From Saccoglossus kowalevskii (taxonomy: Eukaryota > Hemichordata > Enteropneusta > Harrimaniidae), in NCBI RefSeq assembly GCF_000003605.2, contig NW_003134865.1:30094-45673 (forward strand): a stretch of 15,580 nucleotides of DNA, read 5' to 3'. The notes under the pieces were generated by a model. The model was not told the DNA's origin and did not search any database. It saw nothing but the letters and a program-made list of their open reading frames with translations. Shown piece after piece: positions 8,655 through 15,580 of the stretch; positions within the stretch are counted from its first letter, which is position 1; each line of letters begins with the position of its first letter. A program made the translations under genes and the position numbers.

Positions 8655-11600
8655 CTACAGAAAAAAAGCAGAGTAAATAAAGTGAAGATCACACAATGCG
8701 GTATAATATAATAATGTGGTATACATAATCCAAAATAGACAATACAACATAATCTCTTTGCAATACTATATAATCTCTTTGTCTCAGGACAGATAATATC
8801 TATAATTAGGTGCAAAATGAAAGTTCAAACACCCAAGTTACTCACCCAACAACACCAACTGTTATAAGAAAATAGTCAAGAAAAAGTTGTTTCTTGTTTA
8901 GGGATCTGAAAATAAAAGTAGTATATCCAGAGGTCAAGCAAAGATAATAATTAATGTATTCACACAAAAAATAGAAAAACAAAGCAGTGTGGCATGTGAG
9001 ATGTGTATATAAAGTTTGATTAAAATTTGATTGAATATGTCTAGAAATAGGTTAATTATTATGTAAATAGGTTAATTATTATGCAAAGATTCTCACCAAT
9101 TATCTAATGTCTTATATAGATTATCCCAAAGTAATATGAACCAGCTTTCTCCAAGATTTGTTAAGTGATTTTTAAAATATTAGTAAGAAATATAAGAAAT
9201 ATGCACAAATTCTATTGAACAAAATCAATGCCCCAACTAGAGATGGTATATGTACAACAAGAAATATGGACTTTCTGAATTGGCAATATCATTCACAATA
9301 TTCCATATTAGGCTTACCCATATCAAAGATACAATATTTAGAAGAACTGCTTTACATAGTACTGTTGTTTAGTAATTACTGCCAATTACAGTACACTATT
9401 ATAGTTCCTCAGACAGAGTTTCTTTAGATGAATGATAAAAAAAACAGTCATCTATATATGGGTAAACAAAAAAAGCTTCCTTCTTGCATGGAGTCAATTG
9501 ACCACTGCCATACATATCTGACTTAACACCCGTGAGCTGAGCAGAGACCAAACAGAAAAACTCAGAATTGGTTGACATGCAACTAGTGGAAGCACCCTTG
9601 AATAGCAAGGAGGCTCACCTCCATCTGAACTAGCTTTGCCTTCATCAGTCCCCTTGGAAACAGCTATTAGTGCTGACTCTGTCCAGGGGGTGACAGTGGA
9701 ATGGAGTGTGATAACTATACTATATTACTGACTGACTAGAATTCATACCAGGGGTTGTTACAAACAAACAAGCAGTGCATTATGATTGGTAGGGTCTATG
9801 TTGAGATGTGTATGCCAGGTTCTATCCCAAGACTAATAGAGTGCAGAGGAAGCACATGGTCTATACTGAATTCACAAGATGGAACATTTTGGCTAGGCAC
9901 ATGTACAGGATGACAGACCTGTATGGAATTGTGCCAAACTGTATGATACTCGGTTTAACACAACATATACCCGTAATACAGGATTTGTGGGAACTGCTAT
10001 CAACTTGTTGATAGAAATACGCTTTATAAGTATCTTACTTTGTAGTTCACAATATTTGTTGCTAAATAGCACGTAGGCTTGCGACATGACTACAACCACT
10101 CAACATCAAAGTGCACTAATGAAAGTCCAAAATAGAATTTTACACTCTGAGCTGTCTAGCATGGAAAAAAGGAAGAACCATGCATAGCCATGCATGCTTT
10201 CTAAAATCCTTGCATTTCTAGGTAACCAAGAGAGGTACCATTTAAAATTTCTGGTGTGGGCTAAAATTGAGGTGATTATAATCATATTTCTTAAACAATA
10301 TCTAACTACTATCTAAATATTGGTAATAATTGGCTAGTGATGTTGTTAACAGGGGAAAATATCTGTCCCCACATCTATTTTCTTTCTTGTTACAATTGTT
10401 TTCTGATCATTTTCAAACTTATATATATTTCACTATGTGTGGGTGTGACATGTTCGGGACTACCGGTACTTTATTGCATGGTCAGAATACATACTTTTGT
10501 AATGGTGTTATATGTCACCTGATCACCCAAGTGTAATGATATGTAAAAAGTAGTGCCGTTGGTGTAACTGAAAATGGCGGTTAAGTCAAACTTGAAAGCT
10601 CTCTGGTTTCTTTGATGTTTCATGAGTTCCTGAGTCAACACATCACAGTGGGATATAACAAGTTAATATGCTAAAATACAAAACAGTAGACTCACCCTTT
10701 GAATATCCTCAGATGAAATATTGCCGGTAATATAAATGCTAATAAAGTACAACAACTAGCTCCTACTAATGCCATTAAGGTAGAAAAATTTGGTATTGCC
10801 AATACAACAAGGCCAGTTACAGTTACCATAATAAACCGTAATATATTCTGTGAATAGACATAATGAATAGATAAGAACACACATGTCAGTGACCAGTGTA
10901 AATGCATGTCAGTGATGAATGTAAACACATGTCAGTGACCAGTGTAAATGCATGTCAGTGATAAATGTAAACACATGTCAGTGATGAGTGTAAACGCATG
11001 TCAGTGATGAGTCTAAACGCATGTCATGATAAGTGTAAACACATGTCAGTGATGAGTGTAAATACGTGTCAATGATGAGTGTAAACACATGTCAGTGACG
11101 AGTGTAAACACATGTCAGTGATGAGTGTAAACACATGTCAGTGACGAGTGTAAACACATGTCAGTGACGAGTGTAAACACATGTCAGTGATGAGTCTAAA
11201 CACATGTCAGTGACGAGTGTAAACGCATGTCAGTGATGAGTCTAAACACATGTCAGTGACGAGTGTAAACGCATGTCAGTGATGAGTGTAAACAGGTGTC
11301 AATGACGAGTGTAAACAGGTGTCAATGACGAGTGTAAACACATGTCAGTGACGAGTGTAAACACATGTCAGTGATGAGTGTAAACACATGTCAGTGACGA
11401 GTGTAAACACATGTCAGTGATGAGTCTAAACGCATGTCACGATAAGTGTAAACACATGTCAGTGACGAGTGTAAACGCATGTCAGTAATGAGTGTAAACA
11501 GGTGTCAATGATGAGTGTAAACACATGTCAGTGACGAGTGTAAAAACATGTCAGTGACGAGTGTAAACACATGTCAGTGACGAGTGTAAACACATGTCAG

Positions 11601-13199
11601 TGATGAGTCTAAACGCATGTCATGATAAGTGTAAACACATGTCAGTGACGAGTGTAAACACATGTCAGTGATGAGTCTAAACGCATGTCATGATAAGTGT
11701 AAACACATGTCAGTGACGAGTGTAAACGCATGTCAGTGATGAGTGTAAACAGGTGTTAATGATGAGTGTAAACACATGTCAGTGATGAGTGTAAACACAT
11801 ATCAGTGACGAGTGTAAACAAATGTCAGTGATGAGTCTAAATGCATGTCATGATAAGTGTAAACACATGTCAGTGACGAGTGTAAACATATGTCAGTGAT
11901 GAGTCTAAACGCATGTCATGATAAGTGTAAACACATGTCAGTGATGAGTCTAAACATGTCAGTGACGAGTGTAAACATATGTCAGTGATGAGTCTAAACG
12001 CATGTCATGATAAGTGTAAACACATGTCAGTGATGAGTCTAAACGCATGTCATGATAAGTGTAAACGCATGTCAGTGACGAGTGTAAACGCATGTCAGTG
12101 ACGAGTGTAAACATATGTCAGTGATGAGTGTAAACGTATGTCAGTGATGAGTCTAAACACATGTCATGATAAGTGTAAACATATGTCAGTGATGAGTCTA
12201 AACGCATGTCATGATAAGTGTAAACGCATGTCAGTGACGAGTGTAAACATATGTCAGTGATGAGTGTAAACATATGTCAGTGATGAGTCTAAACGCATGT
12301 CATGATAAGTGTAAACATATGTCAGTGATGAGTCTAAACGCATGTCATGATAAGTGTAAACATATGTCAGTGATGAGTCTAAACGCATGTCATGATAAGT
12401 GTAAATGCATGTCAGTGACGAGTGTAAACACATGTCAGTGACGAGTGTAAACATATGTCAGTGATGAGTCTAAACGCATGTCATGATAAGTGTAAACATA
12501 TGTCAGTGATGAGTCTAAACGCATGTCATGATAAGTGTAAACATATGTCAGTGATGAGTCTAAACGCATGTCATGATAAGTGTAAACATATGTCAGTGAT
12601 GAGTCTAAACGCATGTCATGATAAGTGTAAACGCATGTCATGATAAGTGTAAACATATGTCAGTGATGAGTCTAAACGCATGTCATGATAAGTGTAAACA
12701 CATGTCAGTGATGAGTGTAAACATATGTCAGTGATGAGTCTAAACGCATGTCATGATAAGTGTAAACATATGTCAGTGATGAGTCTAAACGCATGTCATG
12801 ATAAGTGTAAACATATGTCAGTGATGAGTCTAAACGCATGTCATGATAAGTGTAAACGCATGTCAGTGACGAGTCTAAACATATGTCAGTGATGAGTCTA
12901 AACGCATGTCATGATAAGTGTAAACACATGTCAGTGACGAGTGTAAACACATGTCAGTGACGAGTGTAAACATATGTCAGTGATGAGTCTAAACGCATGT
13001 CATGATAAGTGTAAACGCATGTCAGTGATAAGTGTAAACACTGTACTGAGCATAATACTTACCCCTTGTAAATAACTTTTATCTTTATTGTCAGGTAATA
13101 ATCTTTTTTCAAGTAACTTAACAACAGGAAACATCATAACAGGATAGGTAAAATACAAAGAAAAACATAAACATGTTTTCACCAATATTGGAAACAGCC
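8534..13199 (-). CDS. SLC36/AVT-type amino acid transporter, C-terminal four exons (partial)
   Basis: Exons 13063-13199, 10696-10847, 8846-8905 and 8534-8654 are on the minus strand. All have GT-AG borders (donors GTAAGT, GTGAGT, GTGAGT; acceptors ATTCCAG, ATTCACAG, TTTTCAG, CTGTAG), and every junction keeps phase (0, 2, 2). The joined product gives about 155 residues that match the last third of Aa_trans (amino acid/auxin permease) carriers: CFSLYFTYPVMMFPVVKLLE is the first helix, TGLVVLAIPNFSTLMALVGA and CCTLLAFILPAIFHLRIFKG are the next two, and DYFLITVGVVGTVIGTWDAL is the last. The Pro-Asn-Phe...Leu-Val-Gly-Ala/Ser pattern and the ending GVVGTVIGTW.AL are typical of proton-coupled SLC36 and plant/fungal AVT3-like proteins. 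Members of these families export or take up small neutral amino acids at lysosomal or plasma membranes; the substrate here is not readable. The tail after the last helix is Ser/Thr-rich. The first three quarters of the protein lie upstream, and I found no such exon between 13200 and 15580. Confidence 0.88.
8846..8905 (-). CDS. 60-nt transporter exon
   Basis: This short exon has acceptor TTATTTTCAG and donor GTGAGT (8840-8845). It takes one base to finish a Gly codon, gives 19 codons from SLNKKQLFLDYFLIT to GVV, and leaves two bases for the next Gly. It was found because the neighbouring exons end and begin in the matching phases and because its peptide completes the last transmembrane helix. 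Confidence 0.85.
8906..10695 (-). other. Transporter intron (1790 bp), old repeat pieces only
   Basis: The intron lies between exons 10696-10847 and 8846-8905. Around 9010-9150 a decayed stretch (TTAATTATTATGCAAA, CCAAAGTAAT, TTTCTCCAAGATTT) resembles the tandem units at 13316-13690. A small perfect inverted repeat, CTATCAAC-TT-GTTGATAG, lies near 9998-10015. The stretch 9790-9830 has a GGTTCTATCCC word like a tRNA B box, but no A box to go with it. Open frames at 9215-9427, 9808-10011 and 10330-10536 look like chance. Confidence 0.5.
10696..10847 (-). CDS. Transporter exon with IPNF and LVGA motifs
   Basis: The exon is 152 nt, after acceptor TGTCTATTCACAG and before donor GTGAGT at 10690-10695. 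It has 50 codons plus two bases and begins NILRFIMVTVTG. It encodes two helices around the conserved IPNFSTLMALVGASC segment. The frame also reads on upstream into the minisatellite intron, but that extension is intronic. Confidence 0.87.
10879..13043. repeat. Intron-filling minisatellite, 22/23-bp units with a 45-bp higher-order dimer
   Basis: About 95 head-to-tail units fill roughly 2165 of the 2215 bp between two transporter exons. The 23-bp form reads CATGTCAGTGACGAGTGTAA plus ACA; common variants have TGAGTG or TGAGTC, and CATATG, CACATG or CGCATG at the junction. A 22-bp form carries CATGTCATGATAAGTG. At the low-coordinate end the 23-bp form dominates. From about 11980 the two forms alternate strictly as a 45-bp dimer, most regular at 12440-12850. 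Because 45 is 15 codons, both strands stay open for long stretches (15-residue repeats such as MRLDSSLTYVYTYHD on minus and MSVMSLNACHDKCKH on plus). These are by-products, not genes. Confidence 0.95.
13063..13199 (-). CDS. Transporter exon, first one in window
   Basis: The exon is 137 nt, after acceptor CATTCCAG and before donor GTAAGT at 13057-13062. Two bases finish a split codon, followed by 45 codons starting LFPILVKTCLC and ending SYLQG. It encodes a membrane helix with FTYP...FPVV, which lines up with the FFTY..Q..P segment of SLC36 proteins, then a polar basic loop (EKRLLPDNKDK). Confidence 0.85.
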
Positions 13200-13315
13200 C
13201 TGGAATGAATACATAATATACAAGTTAAACCATGAATATCATATAATCAAAGAATACTTAGAAAGAACTCCTGTGTGCTGAGAGTATTGGAGACATATTA
13301 ACCCAAAACTTATAA

Positions 13316-13758
13316 GGTTTGTGCATTGTCCTATAGCATCTATGGCATGATTATTACTTGAGACATCAGTGGAAAAGTCAAAAATAGACTAATCATTATG
13401 CAAATTAGGTAATTAATACACATGGATTTTTACCCCAAAGTAATCAGGTCTGCACATTGTCCCTGAACATCTATGTACCAGGTTTCATCAAAATGCAATG
13501 AGTGGTTCTTTGGATATCAGTAGAACAGTCATGGAACAGCTAAAATTATTAACTAATTATCATGCAAATTAAGTAATTAATATGCATTGTTTTTCAACCA
13601 AAACCTAATCAAATCTCAACATTAGCATCCATGCATGAAGTTCTATCAAAAACCAACATATAATTCCTGAGATATCAGTGGAACAGACAGACACACACAC
13701 ATATGTACAGACACACTAACTACAAAGACTCCCATTGTGTTCTTCGCACATGGGAGTC
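13316..13758. mobile_element. Second tandem-unit element ending in GACA/AC microsatellite and hairpin
   Basis: About two and a half units of roughly 170 bp share the words ATTATGCAAATTA(G/A)GTAATTAATA, CTGCACATTGTCC, ACATCTATG and GAGA(C/T)ATCAGTGGAA. After the last GAGATATCAGTGGAACAG come GACAGACACACACAC and GTACAGACACAC. The hairpin 13727-13758 follows. The layout copies that of the element at 4885-5938, though the unit sequence differs. It lies upstream of the first visible transporter exon, probably inside an intron. Confidence 0.65.
13727..13758. repeat. Terminal hairpin of the second tandem-unit element
   Basis: GACTCCCATTGTG pairs with GCACATGGGAGTC, with one T bulge and a short TTC-containing loop (TCTTC). 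The reverse arm marks the end of the element, directly before the SINE-like sequence. Confidence 0.75.
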
Positions 13759-13759
13759 A

Positions 13760-14135
13760 AAAACACACAAGCTCAAAAAATGAACCGATCAGACTCATGA
13801 TTGGTAGACGCAAGTTCAAATCCTACCTTAGGCTGAATATCAAAGGGTCGACCCCTACCCTGGGAGAGTGTGCCACAGACTCAATGGGAAGGCCAATTTC
13901 ACTGGTCGAGATTCATTCACTAACGAATGCGACTTTGGGGGAATCTTGGTTAAGGTCTGCAGGTGCTTGTGTTTGACCAAGCCTGGTTGACGCTAGGATA
14001 GCGCATTAAATTGCCATTTGATAGGGAGATGACCGCACAGCCCTGTCATGTAGTCCCAAACATGAATATGACTTCTGTGGCAAAATACACTATGTCAGTA
14101 CTAGCACTTGCAATTTGCACATACAAAAAAAAAAG
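13760..14135 (+). mobile_element. tRNA-derived SINE (plus strand)
   Basis: An internal RNA polymerase III promoter is visible: an A-box-like AAGCTCA near 13769-13775 and a near-consensus B box AGTTCAAATCC at 13813-13823. Between them an anticodon-arm-like CGATCAGACTCATGATTGG keeps tRNA spacing (loop CTCATGA, CAT in the anticodon position). The tRNA head passes at about 13828 into an unrelated body of about 280 bp and an A-run at 14126-14135, where I place the 3' end. Acceptor and T stems are partly decayed, so it is not a working tRNA gene. The exact ends are uncertain, and a second A-rich stretch at 14190-14212 is an alternative end. Confidence 0.6.
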
Positions 14136-15056
14136 AGTCAGGAGAGACAACAGTGACACTCAATGTCCAGAACTTTTGCCTGGCACAAAAATAATTTAAA
14201 AAAAACAAAAAAACAGTGGTGTCACATATCTGAGCAGAGCATACGTTTATGACAATTTAAGAGCTAATTTTGACAAATGTAATGCCCATCCTTCTGCTGG
14301 GACTTTCTCTATATAACTATAACAATAACTATACATCAGTCTGATATAAAGGTACTGTCAACACAAATAACCAAATCCTTTCATTTTGATAAATATTTAG
14401 AAATTTCAATGACAGGTAAACCTAACCACCCAATTAATGAGTACATTTTTATTCCATCAACCACTCAAAACCTCTCATTTAGGTTTGCACAATAAAATTC
14501 ATATACATTTTCAAAAATGCAGAGAATGGGTTCAATGTTTTTCAAAAGTATTTTTTCCAGTTTATGATATTCATAATTGCATTTAATTTGAATTTTATAC
14601 TAGCAGCTGTGATTGGAAAATGAACTTAATTTGGCATGTCACACTTTATACTCCCTTTCTAATGCTAAATAAAACAGTGGTACATGCAGCAATGAATAAA
14701 ATGATGGTAACATCAGTATATGTCTGTTCACAATTTATTCTCATAAAAAATCCATATTATAGTGGATATGTCATCACAGATGCAGCTAATACGATTGTAA
14801 TGAATATCCCTTATACCAGTATATGGTTTATATATAAATATTTTATTTTTCTTGAGGGCTATAGAGGAGATGAGTGTAAATTTACCATTTTTACACATTT
14901 GTAAGCATGTGCAGTCGATGCACAAACTTTAATCGTGCTGGCAGCAGTACTAACGTAACAACAAAACAAGCACACTTTAAACCTGCATTTTTCCTTAGAA
15001 TCAAGTTCTCGCATATTAATGAGGTCATGTGACAACACTTTGATGTGCAGCATATA
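14136..15056. other. AT-rich stretch, nothing definite
   Basis: No exon of the transporter or other gene could be recognised on either strand. The overlapping open frames at 14620-14925 are AT-driven and have no motif. Part of this may be intron of the transporter. Confidence 0.4.
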
Positions 15057-15076
15057 GTAAGTAAGTAAGTAAGTAA
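15057..15076. repeat. GTAA/TTAC microsatellite tail of the LINE
   Basis: Five tandem GTAA units on the plus strand (TTAC on minus) form the 3' terminus of the minus-strand retrotransposon. Confidence 0.85.
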
Positions 15077-15230
15077 TTTATTTATTATAGTGACCTGCAG
15101 CTCAGAGAACTGCCCAGCCCAGTGGACTTATAAGTCACCTTAAATAATAACGATTACATTCACAAATAAAGGTTATGAAAGAGAGCTTGAAATAATATAT
15201 CAACAATACAATCGTGTAGTTCATAAAAAT

Positions 15231-15578
15231 TCAGACGTACAACAAATTTCTTCTTTTGTAAAAGGCCTTTTCTATAAAAAGAGCAAGTTTTCTTATTGGC
15301 CCTGAAAATAAACAAACCAGTATTTGTTCCCGTGATATGCCAGTTATTTCATTAAGAATTGAATCTAGATACTCATGCCTCAATTCAGTGTATTGCTGAC
15401 AGTCAAACAAAAAATGCATTTCGTCCTCAACGTTTGCATCACAAAATTTACAGATTCGTTCACTTACAGGCTCGTGTCTAAATCGCCCAGTCTCAATACG
15501 GAGAGGCAAAATGCCCATGCGCAGTTGAGCTAATAGTGACCTTTGACCCCGACTTAAATTTATTAGCACGTACTTTTC
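15231..15578 (-). CDS. LINE ORF2 C-terminal region (partial)
   Basis: The frame is open from the window edge for 115 codons and ends at TGA 15231-15233. LSRGQRSLLAQLRMGILPLR is followed by the Cys/His cluster C-K-F-C, nine residues, then H-F-L-F-D-C (in ERICKFCDANVEDEMHFLFD). This is the zf-RVT/CCHC-like motif found after the reverse transcriptase domain in jockey-, CR1- and related LINE proteins. The sequence then closes with a basic helix (IEKAFYKRRNLLYV). No stop or frameshift is visible in this portion, so the copy may be young. The endonuclease and reverse transcriptase domains would lie beyond 15580. It is a retrotransposon protein and not part of the transporter gene, although it may sit in one of its introns. 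Confidence 0.75.
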   Translation of the reverse strand, partial: EKYVLINLSRGQRSLLAQLRMGILPLRIETGRFRHEPVSERICKFCDANVEDEMHFLFDCQQYTELRHEYLDSILNEITGISREQILVCLFSGPIRKLALFIEKAFYKRRNLLYV

Positions 15579-15580
15579 TG

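Larger units (their letters stand above)
15057..15580 (-). mobile_element. 3' end of a non-LTR retrotransposon (LINE), cut by window edge
   Basis: The element reads on the minus strand: the C-terminus of the reverse transcriptase ORF (15231-15578), then a 3' UTR of about 155 bp (including AAGTCCACTGGGCTGGGCAG), then an AAATAAATTACTTACTTAC-type tail at 15057-15090. Such a simple-repeat tail is typical of LINE 3' ends. The host DNA resumes at about 15056. Confidence 0.75.

Noticed and set aside
9790-9830. Second SINE or tRNA-like promoter
   Set aside because: Only a B-box-like GGTTCTATCCC is visible; no A box at proper spacing and no tail.
12254-12656. Repeat-containing protein genes on both strands
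   Set aside because: The frames exist only because the dimer period is 45 bp. They lie inside a spliced intron and appear on both strands alike.
10879-13043. CRISPR array
   Set aside because: The units follow one another directly with no unique spacers, and the array sits in an intron of an animal gene.
13762-13835. Functional tRNA gene
   Set aside because: The B box is good, but the acceptor and T stems are mismatched and the sequence continues into a SINE body with an A-tail.
13737-13976. 79-residue protein on the plus strand
   Set aside because: It spans the hairpin end of one repeat element and the tRNA-derived head of a SINE, so it is a chance frame.
14620-15053. Upstream transporter exons or a small gene near 14.6-15.0 kb
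   Set aside because: Both strands were checked for helix-rich peptide with correct phase and splice sites. The open frames have no such match and look AT-driven.

Overview
The window is a piece of animal nuclear genome. It is AT-rich, its genes are split by GT-AG introns, only a small fraction is coding, and it is crowded with transposon remnants and simple or tandem repeats. No bacterial or phage features are present. The repeat types suggest a marine invertebrate: MITEs with ACTGTAAA-type termini, tandem-unit elements ending in GGAC-type microsatellites and a hairpin, a tRNA-derived SINE, and a non-LTR retrotransposon with a TTAC-repeat tail. The species, and even the phylum, cannot be fixed from the sequence alone.

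Layout. (1) 1-2250: the 3' end of a plus-strand gene I do not recognise, with exons 337-565 and 1831-1998 and a poly(A) signal near 2243. Its last intron holds a small inverted-repeat element (794-1225) split by a LINE 3' fragment with a clear 16-bp target-site duplication, and a 208-bp MITE (1444-1651). A coding-like minus-strand open frame sits at 41-307. (2) 2250-4840: intergenic sequence with degenerate tandem repeats and a broken RecQ-like helicase fragment (4112-4290). (3) 4885-5938: a composite repeat of ~140-bp units, a unique tail, GGAC-type microsatellites and a terminal hairpin. The unit-plus-tail cassette is present twice. (4) 5940-8530: mostly featureless AT-rich DNA with a long near-perfect palindrome at 7793-8014. 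(5) 8534-13199: the last four exons, on the minus strand, of an amino acid transporter of the SLC36/AVT (Aa_trans) superfamily. The four splice junctions keep phase exactly and give about 155 C-terminal residues. One 2215-bp intron is almost entirely a minisatellite of 22/23-bp units that passes into a 45-bp dimeric higher-order repeat. (6) 13300-14135: another tandem-unit/microsatellite/hairpin element followed by a tRNA-derived SINE. (7) 15057-15578: the 3' end of a minus-strand non-LTR retrotransposon, with its C-terminal CCHC-like motif and a TTAC-repeat tail, cut by the window edge.

The two genes are unrelated and face opposite ways, with their 3' ends toward the middle (convergent). Upstream exons of both should lie outside the window: before position 1 for the first gene and, as far as I can see, beyond 15580 for the transporter. 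I found no convincing new biochemical system. The best leads are the intron-filling minisatellite with its higher-order structure, the shared architecture of the two hairpin-ended repeat elements, and the foldback palindrome.
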